Shown piece after piece: positions 8,453 through 17,383 of a DNA stretch of 64,000 bases (position 1 is the stretch's first letter; each line of letters starts with the position of its first letter). This DNA is from CALAGB01 sp963789565. Its GTDB lineage: Bacteria > Chloroflexota > Chloroflexia > Thermomicrobiales > Thermomicrobiaceae. The stretch lies in contig CAWBKX010000002.1 in NCBI GenBank assembly GCA_963789565.1, positions 1,488,001-1,552,000 of the forward strand, written 5' to 3'. The notes below the pieces were generated by a model. It was given only the letters and a program-made list of their open reading frames with translations, ran no database searches and was not told where the DNA came from. Position numbers and translations under genes: made by a program.

Positions 8453-10402
8453 TTAGGCGGGTTCGCCCAGGTGCTCTTTGAACCAGCCCAGCATGCGCGT
8501 CAGCACGTCCACCCGATGCGCTGGGTTACCCGCGCGCCGGAAGCCATGCGAACCGCCTGGATAACGGGCGAACTCCACTTCGCAGCCCGCCTTCTTGAGT
8601 GCGACGAACATCTGCTCCCCTTGCCCGATCGGGCAGCGATCGTCGGCTTCGCCATGGATGATGAGCGTCGGTGTGGTGGCGCGATGGGCAAAGGTCGACG
8701 GCGAGTGCGCCGCGTACCACTCTTTCGAGACGTGCGGCGCGCCACCCCACTGCTGCTCGCCGAAGGTGTGGCTGATGTCGCTGGTACCGTACATCGATTC
8801 GAGATCGAAGCAGGGCGCGCCGCAGCAACACGCCTGGAAGCGATTGGTTTGCCCGATGATCCAGGAGGTCATGTAGCCGCCGTAACTGTAGCCGGAAACG
8901 CCGGTACGGCCGGAATCGACGTATGGCAATTCCTCCGCCTTGTCCATCACGGCCATCAGGTCCTGATAGTCTTCACCGCCCCAGTCCTCAGTCACACGCA
9001 TGGTAAAGTCGCGCCCATAGGAACTCGAACCGCGCGGATTTGAGTAGACCACCACGAACCCGTTGGTCGAGAGGAGTTGATGCACCGGGTCGAAGCCGTA
9101 GCCGTAGTGGCCGTTCGGCCCGCCGTGGATATCGAGAACCACCGGATAGCGCTTGTTGGGGTCGAAATCGGCCGGCTTGAGGAGCCAGGCTTCGATGCTT
9201 AGGCCGCCGCGCTCGACATCGAACCGCTCCCACTTGGCGGCGGGAGCTTCGGCCAGCACCTCTTTGCTGTAGCTGGTGATGATCTTGGCGCTGTTGTCAT
9301 TGGTGTCGAAGACGGAGATCTCGCCCGGCGCCTCCAGACTCGAATAGCCCTGCACCACGTATCGATGCGCGTCATCGGTGCTCAAACCGGAAAGGACCGC
9401 CTGCCAGCGGTGAATCGGTTCGACCGTACCCGATTCCGCGTCGATCACGTTCAAACCGCTCGCACCGGCGCGCATGGCGTGAAAGAGGACCTGACGGTCA
9501 TCCAGCCAGACGGGCTGCGAGGGTGACGATGAACCTGCGGCTCCGCCGACCGGCAACGATGGCAGGTCGTCGGTCAGACGACGTATGGCACCGCTGTCGA
9601 CGTCGTAGACGAAGAAATCCAACTGATGCGTCTGCTGGGTGTCACCGGCAATGATGATGCGGTCGCCGCTCGGCGACCACGACCAGGCACCGACCACGCC
9701 TTGATCGGGGCCGACCAGCTTCATGTCGCCGGACTCGACCGAGATCAGCCCAAGCTGCGAGCACATGCCGTTGTTATTTGGAATATCGACCGAGATCGTC
9801 TTGCCGTCCGGCGACCACTGCGGGAAGTAGTGATCTAGCGCCTCCTTGGTCACACGGCGCCGCTCTCCCGACGCGACCTCGACCGCGAAGACGTGCGTGC
9901 GCTTGTCGTTGAGGTAACCTCGGCCATCTTGTTTGTAATCGATGCGTCGCGTGACGCGGACGGGCGCCGGGGCGTCCGTCTCCGGCTCCTTCTCGTCCGG
10001 ATTCTCTGGGTCAAATGTCGTCGAATAGGCGATCGACGAGCCATCCGGAGACCAGGCCACGTCATGTACGGCCTGGTTGTGGTGGGTCAACTCACGTGCG
10101 TCGCCTGGTTGGCTTGCATCCAGGATGAAGACGCCGCCTTTGCCGGCGCGATCGGAGACGAATGCGATCGACTTGCCATCTGGCGACCATCGTCCGCCGC
10201 TATTGCGCTCTCCCGTCCAGGTGAGCTGGCGTGCGTCGCTCCCGTCGACGTTGCAGATCCACAGGTTGCTCTTGACCTTCGCCGTCTCCGCGTCCGCTTC
10301 GGAGAGCGTGTAGATGATCCGATCTCCTGCCGGAGAGATCTGCGGATCTCCGGCGCTCTTGAAGCCGTAGACGAGTGTATGTGGGCTCAGTGGGTTGGAC
10401 AT
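8453..10402 (-). CDS. S9 family prolyl oligopeptidase-like peptidase, copy 2
   Basis: This 649-residue paralogue of the 6415-8373 protein has the same architecture: a TolB-like propeller (GGRWSPDGKSIAFVSDRAGK, VAWSPDGSSIAYS, FPQWSPDGKTISV), then a catalytic domain with GYSYGGYM, HGEADDRCP and GGSHGF supplying Ser, Asp and His. Long stretches are nearly identical between copies (CGAPCFDLESMYGTSDI), while propeller loops differ, suggesting tandem duplication with changes in substrate gating. AGAGGG precedes the ATG. The pair may form one transcript, separated by a hairpin. Confidence 0.93.
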   Translation of the reverse strand: MSNPLSPHTLVYGFKSAGDPQISPAGDRIIYTLSEADAETAKVKSNLWICNVDGSDARQLTWTGERNSGGRWSPDGKSIAFVSDRAGKGGVFILDASQPGDARELTHHNQAVHDVAWSPDGSSIAYSTTFDPENPDEKEPETDAPAPVRVTRRIDYKQDGRGYLNDKRTHVFAVEVASGERRRVTKEALDHYFPQWSPDGKTISVDIPNNNGMCSQLGLISVESGDMKLVGPDQGVVGAWSWSPSGDRIIIAGDTQQTHQLDFFVYDVDSGAIRRLTDDLPSLPVGGAAGSSSPSQPVWLDDRQVLFHAMRAGASGLNVIDAESGTVEPIHRWQAVLSGLSTDDAHRYVVQGYSSLEAPGEISVFDTNDNSAKIITSYSKEVLAEAPAAKWERFDVERGGLSIEAWLLKPADFDPNKRYPVVLDIHGGPNGHYGYGFDPVHQLLSTNGFVVVYSNPRGSSSYGRDFTMRVTEDWGGEDYQDLMAVMDKAEELPYVDSGRTGVSGYSYGGYMTSWIIGQTNRFQACCCGAPCFDLESMYGTSDISHTFGEQQWGGAPHVSKEWYAAHSPSTFAHRATTPTLIIHGEADDRCPIGQGEQMFVALKKAGCEVEFARYPGGSHGFRRAGNPAHRVDVLTRMLGWFKEHLGEPA

Positions 10403-10514
10403 TTTTCCCTCTCAACACCTGTACCGCGTGCATTAGTCAATAAAGCGATCTTCGACAGTTGCGGCGATGGTGTCAACATGTGCCGCAGCCCAAAGATGAT
10501 CCCGTTGTGTGCGG

Positions 10515-11441
10515 TCAGCCCACACCCGCAACGAGCCGTGCTAATCGATCCACCGACGTGATCCGCAGCCGCTCGACAAGCCCCGTGAACTCCGGACTGA
10601 ACGGCTGCGTCTTCCACTCGAGGTGTCGGTGGTAGGCCGCGTCATCCGCCGCGAGCCGCTGCAGGTGAGCCGCCAGGTCGGCCGGCCCGGAGAAGTCGTT
10701 CACGTCGATGTAGCAATCAGGCGATGGTGCGAATTCGGCGACGTTTCGAGCACCGAGATAGACCGGAACCGAGCCGACCATCAATGGCTCGAAGAATTTC
10801 TCCGTGACGTAGTCGCGACTAATCGAGTTTTCGAACGCGAGAGTGAAACGATAGGCGGAGATCGTCTGCAGCTTGGTTTGCTGACCGCGATCCTCGGCGA
10901 ACGTGCGGTTCTGCAGGCACTTACCGTAGGAATCGACCGGCATGTGCCGCATCAGGTCGCGCACGTAATCGGTGCGCCCGCTGCGATCTCGCGAATTCGA
11001 GGCGATGTAGACCGCCGGGGCAGGCTCAGTCTTGGGCGCGGGCGGCGTGCTCATGGCCTCGGCAATCGCCAGGTTGAGGTAGGGAGAGGGCACGTCTGAA
11101 TCGAGGCGATACGTCATGGTCAGATCGAACCAGGCCATGAAGGAGTGATCGAGAAGCTGGGGATAGTTGACGTCGCTCTCCATCGACATGGCCACCCAGC
11201 GCTGCCCGGTCCGCTTGCGCGCCTGCATCGGTGTCGGAAGGGAAGGGATGTGAAAGACGACGATGTCGGCTTCGTCGAACCGGCCAAGGTCGAACGTCAA
11301 CTCACAGCAGCCTCCGCCGATCGGTCCTTCAGGCGGAAGCGAGATCCAGTCCGGATTGAAGAAGAGGATTAATGGTGGCGAGGACGCAGCAGAGGGTTTG
11401 CGACCTGGGTGCAATCTCGACCAGAGCGAGCCCACCGGCAA
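10515..11441 (-). CDS. GT10 family glycosyltransferase (alpha-1,3-fucosyltransferase-like)
   Basis: This 308-residue protein carries the GT10 signature: YRFTLAFENSISRDYVTEKFFEPLMVGSVPVYLGA, followed by the Asp-containing YIDVNDFSGPADLAAHL. Upstream, RWVAMSMESDVNYP and the FDLTMTYRLDSDVPSPY segment match the acceptor half (MTYRxDSD is a family hallmark). GT10 enzymes transfer fucose from GDP-fucose to GlcNAc-type acceptors on surface polysaccharides or glycoconjugates. Start TTG at 11441 follows GAGGCGG, 6 bp after the crotonase stop, so translation is coupled. No GDP-fucose pathway genes are in the window. Its placement after lipid or amine metabolism genes is unusual. Confidence 0.87.
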   Translation of the reverse strand: MPVGSLWSRLHPGRKPSAASSPPLILFFNPDWISLPPEGPIGGGCCELTFDLGRFDEADIVVFHIPSLPTPMQARKRTGQRWVAMSMESDVNYPQLLDHSFMAWFDLTMTYRLDSDVPSPYLNLAIAEAMSTPPAPKTEPAPAVYIASNSRDRSGRTDYVRDLMRHMPVDSYGKCLQNRTFAEDRGQQTKLQTISAYRFTLAFENSISRDYVTEKFFEPLMVGSVPVYLGARNVAEFAPSPDCYIDVNDFSGPADLAAHLQRLAADDAAYHRHLEWKTQPFSPEFTGLVERLRITSVDRLARLVAGVG

Positions 11442-11447
11442 GCCGCC

Positions 11448-12251
11448 TCAGGAGCTTGGACGTTGACGACGATTGACGAATGCACCAATGCGCTCTTGCG
11501 ATTCGCCTGTGCGACCCGCGCGTTCAACGAACTCCCGCTGCAGCGCCGAGATCTCAGCGGTTGCCTCGTCTCGACCGATGGCATCCAGCAGCGCCTTCAC
11601 GGCTCCCACGGCAATCGGCGCATTGGCAACCATCTGCCGCACTTCTTCCAGAACGGTAGCCTCAAGCTCTTCGGCCGACACCACCCGGTTGATCAAGCCC
11701 ATGCGCAGCGCTTCATCGGCGTCGAACTGTCGACCGGTGAAGAGGATCTCTTTGGCACCCGACAAACCAACGAGATTGGACAGGCGTCGCAACTCGTCCA
11801 CGCCAAGGACGATGCCCAGCTTCGCGGCCGGGATACCGAAACGCGCGCGCTCGTCGGCGATGCGGAGGTCGCAGGCGACCGCCAGTTCGCAGCCCCCACC
11901 GATACAGTAGCCGTGGATCATGGCGATGACCGGTTGTTCGACCCCAGCCAGTGCGGCAAAGGCATCTTCCACCGCCGCGTGATAGGCAGAAGCCCCTTCC
12001 GATGTTTGACGATGGGCTGCGAGTTCGTGCAGATCGGCGCCAGAGGCAAAGGCGCGCTCTCCGGCACCGCGGATCAGGATGGCACGCGTCGCGGGCAGAG
12101 CCCCAAACGCGCGCACGCTCTCCGCCACCTGTCGCCACATGGACAGCGTCAACGCGTTGTGACGAGCAGGGCGATTCAGCGTGATGACCGCAATGGCTCC
12201 ACCGTCGAACGTCTCGGTTAGAATCTCCGGCGCGGATTGGGCACCAGTCAT
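11448..12251 (-). CDS. Crotonase-fold enzyme (enoyl-CoA hydratase/isomerase family)
   Basis: This 267-residue protein has both oxyanion-hole segments (AFASGADLHEL and IHGYCIGGGCELAVACDLRIA). By alignment to rat mitochondrial enoyl-CoA hydratase, the first catalytic Glu is kept (GGGCEL). The second, in the usual QPE motif, is replaced by Ala (FGIPAAKLGI). This argues against a simple hydratase and for an isomerase, hydrolase or other crotonase reaction on a CoA thioester. It overlaps the upstream FAD oxidoreductase by 4 bp (ATGA) and precedes the GT10 gene, forming a three-gene operon. Confidence 0.88.
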   Translation of the reverse strand: MTGAQSAPEILTETFDGGAIAVITLNRPARHNALTLSMWRQVAESVRAFGALPATRAILIRGAGERAFASGADLHELAAHRQTSEGASAYHAAVEDAFAALAGVEQPVIAMIHGYCIGGGCELAVACDLRIADERARFGIPAAKLGIVLGVDELRRLSNLVGLSGAKEILFTGRQFDADEALRMGLINRVVSAEELEATVLEEVRQMVANAPIAVGAVKALLDAIGRDEATAEISALQREFVERAGRTGESQERIGAFVNRRQRPSS

Positions 12252-13429
12252 GAGGCGCTCGGAGTAGCGCGACCGACGAAGCGCTCGGCGCTGACCACGC
12301 CGGGATCGGTGCCGTGCAGCATCAGATTGGCGGCGCGTTCGGCAGTTCCTGCGCCCATGCCCATACCCTCGCCGGAGAACCCAACCGCGAAATAGACGTC
12401 CGGCATGTCCGGGAGTGAACCGACCAATGGCAGGTGATCGGGTGTGAATCCCAGGATACCGCTCCAGCGGCGTTCGACCGGCACACCCGTCAATTCGGGG
12501 AAATGTTTCGCGATGAAACGCTCCAACTCGGCCTGCAGATCGGGGTTGGTCTGCACGTCGTTGTACCCCACTTCGGTCTCGAGGAATTTATTGCGCATGC
12601 CGCCGATCAGGAAACGTCCATCGGGAAGCTGGCGAAAATATTGGTAGCCCCACTCGGCGCTGACCGGCACGTCCAGAAAGCGAGGGACCGGCGCGGTCGC
12701 CAGCATCTGTGCCCGTTTCGGCGCGACGAGGTCCTTGAAATATGGGTGTAGACCCTGGGAAAAGGCATTTGTGCAGAGACACACCTGCGCGGCACGTACG
12801 GTGGCACGTTGCCCATGCACGGCCACTCCGTTCACGACGGGCTCCAGCCTCCAGGCCGCGCAGTTCGGGATGACCGTCGCGCCGCTGTTGGCCATGATCT
12901 CGGTCACCAACCAATATGGCTGCGTCGCCAGATCGCGCGGCTCGTACATGGCACCGAAAAAGCCGTGATTGGTCGGATCGTGGTCGAAGAACTCCACGGC
13001 ATACCCATCACGACGCAGCGCTTCAGTTTCATCGACAAACTCTTGCTGCTCTTCTTCGCTGACCGCGAAGATCATGCTGCCGTGCTGCTCGTACCAAACG
13101 CCATAGTCGTCGAGAAATTGTTTGATGATGGTGCGGTTGCGCAAGGCGAGATCGCGTATTTCGCGAGCGGCGGATGCGCCCAACTGTTCGATCTGCTCGT
13201 GGTAGGTCGGCTCGAGGAGTGTGGCGATGAACCCGGCATTGCGCCCGGAAGCTCCCAACGCCACATCGCGCGCGTCCAGAACGACCACCGACTTTCCGGC
13301 TCGAGACAGGAACGTCGCCAGCGCGCTGCCAACCACGCCCGCGCCGACGATACAGACGTCGGCTTCTTCGTGCCGGTGCGGACGCCCATCCCAGATCGAT
13401 GTGTCCTGCCAGATCGAAACCGTACTCAT
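12248..13429 (-). CDS. FAD-dependent oxidoreductase, DAO/PuuB family
   Basis: This 393-residue protein starts with the dinucleotide-binding motif ADVCIVGAGVVGSALATFLSRAGKSVVVLDA. It then shows GASGRNAGFIATLLEPTYHE (the S-G-R-N-A/G-G motif of gamma-glutamylputrescine and glycine oxidases) and the C-terminal GILGFTPDHLPLVGSLP plus VYFAVGFSGEGMGMGAGTAE, which close the flavin site. The family oxidises amines or amino acids using O2. It is the first gene of a coupled operon with a crotonase and a GT10. The exact substrate is unknown; gamma-glutamylated amine is one possibility. Confidence 0.88.
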   Translation of the reverse strand: MSTVSIWQDTSIWDGRPHRHEEADVCIVGAGVVGSALATFLSRAGKSVVVLDARDVALGASGRNAGFIATLLEPTYHEQIEQLGASAAREIRDLALRNRTIIKQFLDDYGVWYEQHGSMIFAVSEEEQQEFVDETEALRRDGYAVEFFDHDPTNHGFFGAMYEPRDLATQPYWLVTEIMANSGATVIPNCAAWRLEPVVNGVAVHGQRATVRAAQVCLCTNAFSQGLHPYFKDLVAPKRAQMLATAPVPRFLDVPVSAEWGYQYFRQLPDGRFLIGGMRNKFLETEVGYNDVQTNPDLQAELERFIAKHFPELTGVPVERRWSGILGFTPDHLPLVGSLPDMPDVYFAVGFSGEGMGMGAGTAERAANLMLHGTDPGVVSAERFVGRATPSAS

Positions 13430-13508
13430 GTTCGCGCCAACCCTCGCCGACCATCACCAATCCTCGACGCAAGGATAACGCGAGTCGGTCTGAAGATGGC
13501 GAACTGAA

Positions 13509-14237
13509 TCAATCAAGAATCAGACGGTCTCGCTGGAACTTGACGGCGTCGATCGCCAGCACCAACAGGTCGATCAAAATGAGGGCCACGACCGCACCCA
13601 CGGTCAATCGGATCAGACTCAAGGAGTTGAACCAATTGAGCATGTGGGTACGAGATTGGGGAGACAGTCCTTTGAAGCCGAAGGCGAGAGCAAAAGTAAC
13701 GGCTACCCAGCCGATGGTGAGCTGTTGTTGCGCCTGCCGCACCGTGGCCGCTCGCAGGGAAACGAGCACCCCGATTCCGGACGCCAGAATTGCCATCAAC
13801 AGGCTGATTACCAGGACGGCGACGGCGCGATTGATCGGATAGAAAAGGAGTTTGCCTCCGGCGGAGGCAAGATTGACGGTGATGAGACCGAGCAAAAGAC
13901 TGGCAATCGTCAGTCCCCAAGCATAGAGCACCACGGTGGTCATCTTGCCGATGAGGATGGCGCGATCGGAGAGACGACTAGCGAGGAGCGTCTCAAGAGT
14001 ATGTCGTTCACGCTCCCCAGCGAACGTATCGGCCACGATGCCGAGAACCAGAAATACCGAGATGATCATGCCAAGAACGATGACTTCGTAGGAATCGACC
14101 CACGTTTTGCCCGCCTGCAACGGTATGAAGATGCCGTAGATGCCAAGCAAGATGAAGGGCGCGAACTTCCCTCGCCCGGCCCCGGACAGCAGTTCATGCG
14201 CTTCCTTCCACACGATCGCGCTCACGTCACCAATCAT
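13509..14237 (-). CDS. ABC-2 type transporter permease
   Basis: This 242-residue membrane protein has about six hydrophobic segments. The ABC-2 hallmark VADTFAGERERHTLETLLASRLSDRAILIGKM follows the second helix. It pairs with the ATPase immediately upstream, whose stop overlaps this start by 4 bp. The pair should form a homodimeric half-transporter exporting a small molecule, peptide or lipid. Substrate unknown. Confidence 0.87.
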   Translation of the reverse strand: MIGDVSAIVWKEAHELLSGAGRGKFAPFILLGIYGIFIPLQAGKTWVDSYEVIVLGMIISVFLVLGIVADTFAGERERHTLETLLASRLSDRAILIGKMTTVVLYAWGLTIASLLLGLITVNLASAGGKLLFYPINRAVAVLVISLLMAILASGIGVLVSLRAATVRQAQQQLTIGWVAVTFALAFGFKGLSPQSRTHMLNWFNSLSLIRLTVGAVVALILIDLLVLAIDAVKFQRDRLILD

Positions 14238-15166
14238 GCTTCTCGCTCCATCAACGCCAGGAACGCCGCCTCCAGACTCGCCGCCCCCTTGCGCACTTCC
14301 TCGATTTCACAGCCAGATTCGACCAACAGGCGCACCAATGGAGCGACGGGTTCGTCGCCCTGCAACGAGATCGTCAGGTTGCCATTCTGCGCTTCGGCGC
14401 TGGCGACGTCGGACCGTCGCCGCAGCAGCGCAAGGACCTCCGGACCGAATCCGGAGCCGGCCACCTCGACCTTTCGCCCGCCCGTGTGGGAGCGAAGTCC
14501 AGTCGGAGTGTCGACCACCAGCAAACGACCCTGCCGAATCACGCCCACCTGATCGCAGACCGCCTCCGCCTCCGGCAGGTTGTGCGTCGTGAGAAAAACC
14601 GTCACGCCCTCACGATCCGCTAGCGAGATGAGATCCTCTCGCAGCGCCGCCGATGCGACCGGGTCGAGCCCGGCCGTCGGCTCATCCAGGAAGATGAGAT
14701 CGGGTCGATGAAGCATGGTGCGTGCGACGGCCAGCTTCTGCTTCATGCCGCGGCTCCAGGTGCCGACCTGCTCCGCGCGGCGCTCCCACAGCCCGAGATG
14801 TGTCAACAGCTCTTTGACGCGCGCTCGACGTGTGGCAGGAGGCATTTCCCAGACGCGAGCATAGAACTCGAGGTTCTCCTCAGCGCTGAGCCGCTCGTAA
14901 AGTCCTGACTGCTCCAGTAAGGCACCGGTTCGTGCGCGAATCGAATCCGGATCGGAACGCGTGTCGAAGCCGAGCACGGTTGCACTGCCACGATCCGGCT
15001 CGAGCAAGCCCAGCAGCAGGCGGATCGTCGTCGTCTTTCCAGATCCGTTTGGTCCAAGGAATCCGAAGATCGTGCCGGTGCCAACTTCGAGAGAGACGTC
15101 GTCAACAGCGTGGACCGCGCCAAAGGAGCGGGACAGCCCGAGCGTTTGGATGGCGATGGAGGACAT
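14234..15166 (-). CDS. ABC transporter ATP-binding protein
   Basis: This 310-residue ATPase shows Walker A GPNGSGKTT, Q-loop region LLEQSGLYERLSAEENL, signature GTWSRGMKQKLAVARTM, Walker B LIFLDEPTAGLDP and switch His in FLTTHNLPEAE. The signature S-R-G-M-K in place of LSGGQ is common in ABC-2 exporters. A C-terminal ~80-residue extension may contact the permease. It is the first gene of the two-gene exporter, and energises efflux through the 13509-14237 permease. Confidence 0.92.
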   Translation of the reverse strand: MSSIAIQTLGLSRSFGAVHAVDDVSLEVGTGTIFGFLGPNGSGKTTTIRLLLGLLEPDRGSATVLGFDTRSDPDSIRARTGALLEQSGLYERLSAEENLEFYARVWEMPPATRRARVKELLTHLGLWERRAEQVGTWSRGMKQKLAVARTMLHRPDLIFLDEPTAGLDPVASAALREDLISLADREGVTVFLTTHNLPEAEAVCDQVGVIRQGRLLVVDTPTGLRSHTGGRKVEVAGSGFGPEVLALLRRRSDVASAEAQNGNLTISLQGDEPVAPLVRLLVESGCEIEEVRKGAASLEAAFLALMEREA

Positions 15167-15350
15167 TGGGCAGCTTTCCAGGTTTCACCATACGAGCGGC
15201 GCCGTGGGGGCGAGTTGAGGGGCGAACTGGTGCCTTCGAGCGACCACGGTGCGGAAGCCGACCTGATCATAGCAGCGTCCGCGGGCTGCAGGTAGCCCTG
15301 GGCTGGGGTTCTACCGCTCGCTTCCGCCATGAGTGAAAATGGAGAGGAGG

Positions 15351-15812
15351 TTATCGGGTTTCAAATCGGCCGCTCATCTCCCGCGCGCAGATGCGGTAGA
15401 CAACTGCCTGATGATTCCCCGAGTGCCCCGCGCTCCCTGGGGCCTGTTGATATTGATGCTGACTGGGCATCGTCTCGCTCGTCGTGCCGAGATAGGGCAG
15501 AAACCGCTCCATGAGCAACTCCATCGCTCGGGACGCTTCTTCGCCGATCAGCTCCTCGAACGTGCCGTGAATGATGACGCTCTGCCAGTTCGACATGCTC
15601 TCCACATGCTCGACCTCGAAGCCAACCTCGGGATTTTCGCGCATCGCCTTCACCTTGCTGCCCTCGGTCGAATGAGCATAAATGTAGCCGTTGGAATAGG
15701 CATAGGTGACAGGCACGACGTAAACCTTCCCATGCGTGCTGCAGCCAAGATGTCCGATCATCTCAGCGCGGAGCAGTCGCTCCATTTCGTCTTTCGTCAT
15801 CTCGCCGATCAT
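15351..15812 (-). CDS. Pyridoxamine 5'-phosphate oxidase-family flavin-binding protein
   Basis: This 153-residue protein has the split-barrel fold signature: MTKDEMERLLRAEMIGHLGCSTHGKVYVVPVTYAYSNGYIYAHSTEGSKVKAMRENPEVGFEVEH. The motif PVTYAYxxGYIYxHSxEGxK is typical of small FMN or F420 nucleotide-binding proteins of the Pyridox_ox_2 group. AAGGAG lies 8 nt before the ATG at 15812. It may reduce or sequester a cofactor or bind haem; function is not known. Orphan gene. Confidence 0.82.
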   Translation of the reverse strand: MIGEMTKDEMERLLRAEMIGHLGCSTHGKVYVVPVTYAYSNGYIYAHSTEGSKVKAMRENPEVGFEVEHVESMSNWQSVIIHGTFEELIGEEASRAMELLMERFLPYLGTTSETMPSQHQYQQAPGSAGHSGNHQAVVYRICAREMSGRFETR

Positions 15813-15869
15813 GACCGTTCTCCTTCCGGATGCCGTCGACTTCGAAACCGCGGCATGCAGCGCTCGCGA

Positions 15870-16172
15870 TCAGGCCCTTGTGTCGCGTTGCTGTTCGAGC
15901 ATCTCAGCCCACCCGAATTGGTGGCAATGGGGACAGCGAAGAAACTTGCGACCCGCGCGTCCGCCCACGCCGTGCGGGCTGACCAGGTTCAGCCACCAGG
16001 GAATCTGGAACGCTTGTGAGCATTGGGCGTTCGAACAACGGTATTCGAAGCTTTCGGTGTGCCAATGCACGAGATAGACCAGTCCGCCAACGATGAACGC
16101 CGCCCAGGCGATCGCGCCAATCGGGGCGACCAGGGGAATCAGCAAGACAGCGCCGATGATCGCAACCGTCAA
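15870..16172 (-). CDS. Small membrane protein with Cys-rich (zinc-ribbon-like) tail
   Basis: A ~100-residue product starting at TTG 16172. The first ~35 residues form a hydrophobic hairpin (IIGAVLLIPLVAPIGAIAWAAFIVGGLVYLVHW). The soluble tail has two Cys pairs, YRCSNAQCSQAF and LRCPHCHQFGW, spaced like a zinc ribbon. I do not recognise the family. It probably binds zinc near the membrane surface. The start is uncertain since no ATG exists in this frame near the N-terminus. Confidence 0.55.
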   Translation of the reverse strand: MTVAIIGAVLLIPLVAPIGAIAWAAFIVGGLVYLVHWHTESFEYRCSNAQCSQAFQIPWWLNLVSPHGVGGRAGRKFLRCPHCHQFGWAEMLEQQRDTRA

Positions 16173-16473
16173 AAAGAGGGCCAGCCGTAGCGTCCCGCCC
16201 TGCCACCCTGTCCACGGGTCGGTGTGGTTCTGGACTGAACCCTCTCCTACTCCCTCGCCGTCCGGTACGTACCCATTGCCTAATGTAACGACTGAGGCGT
16301 CAAAGGGAGGTGTCGATGCGCGTCGCGCCGTAACAGAAGCGTGACAACGGGCAGAGGGCGTGCTGACCGCGAGGGTCAGCGGCTTCGACCGCGGCTATAA
16401 TTTTCCGACGGCGACACGACGGCTCAGCTCTTCATGGAAGAAGCGGTTCACATTCGACATGTTGGAGGTTGCG
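16173..16473 (+). promoter_or_regulatory. Intergenic region with a TATAAT -10 before the methyltransferase
   Basis: About 300 bp without a gene. A perfect TATAAT lies at 16396-16401, about 70 bp before the chosen methyltransferase start, but the -35 position is poor. A 12-bp match to the outer end of the IS3 element (TGGACTGAACCC) lies at 16231-16242. I see no other structure. Confidence 0.35.
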
Positions 16474-17256
16474 GTGAGCATCTGGGCGAGTGGCGATGCG
16501 TATGAACCATATGTCGGACGCTGGAGCCGACTCGTCGCGCGACAGTTCCTAACCTGGCTCGCCGTCCCTCCGCACAGCAGTTGGCTCGATGTCGGTTGCG
16601 GCACCGGCGCGCTCAGCGCCACTATCCTCGAGCTCGGACAGCCATCCAATCTGACCGGGATCGATTCCTCGGAAGCCTATGAAGTGAACATCAGAGAACG
16701 GATCAACGATGCACGCGCCGAGTTTCGACAGGCGGACGCGCAAGCGCTTTCGTTTCCCGACGGAGTGTTCGATGCCGTCGTCTCCGGGCTGGTGCTGAAC
16801 TTTTTGCAGGATCCGACTCGTGGCTTGTCCGAGATGACAAGAGTCGCCCGACCAGGTGGTGTCGTCGGGGTCTACCTGTGGGACTACGCCGGAGAGATGC
16901 AGTTCATGCGCAAGTTCTGGGACGCCGCCGTCGAGCTCGATCCCGCGGCAGCCGATCTCGACGAAGGGCGACGGTTCCCGATCTGCCAGTCGGATGTGCT
17001 TGAGCGGCTGTTCACACTCGCCGCACTGACGGACGTGGAGACCCGCGCGATCGACGTCCCGACCGTCTTTGTTGACTTCGACGACTTCTGGTCGCCATTC
17101 TTGGGCGGTGACGGTCCTGCCCCGGCCTACGCCATGTCGCTGAGTGAGGACGATCGCGTTCAGCTCCGCGAACGACTTCGAGAGACGCTGCCAATTCAGC
17201 CCGACGGCTCGATCCACCTCATCGCCCGCGCCTGGGCTGCGCGTGGGCGACGTTGA
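16474..17256 (+). CDS. Class I SAM-dependent methyltransferase
   Basis: This 260-residue protein has motif I WLDVGCGTGALSATIL, the acidic residue after strand 2 in LTGIDSSEAYE, and motif post-I FPDGVFDAVVSGLVLNFLQDP, of the Methyltransf_11/25 (UbiE-like) type. The GTG at 16474 is preferred because GGAGG sits about 7 nt upstream. In-frame starts at 16459 and 16360 would add residues of low quality. Substrate unknown; monocistronic or co-transcribed with the cupin 127 bp downstream. Confidence 0.82.
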   Translation: MSIWASGDAYEPYVGRWSRLVARQFLTWLAVPPHSSWLDVGCGTGALSATILELGQPSNLTGIDSSEAYEVNIRERINDARAEFRQADAQALSFPDGVFDAVVSGLVLNFLQDPTRGLSEMTRVARPGGVVGVYLWDYAGEMQFMRKFWDAAVELDPAAADLDEGRRFPICQSDVLERLFTLAALTDVETRAIDVPTVFVDFDDFWSPFLGGDGPAPAYAMSLSEDDRVQLRERLRETLPIQPDGSIHLIARAWAARGRR

Positions 17257-17383
17257 TGAGCGCCACGAAAACTCCAGAGGCACGAGGGACGTGATATGAG
17301 CGCGGCATCCGGTAATCTGTGGCAATATCAGGGGTAGAGAATCCGAGCCTCGCAAGCCGCGAACACCGAAATAGGAGCGTCGC

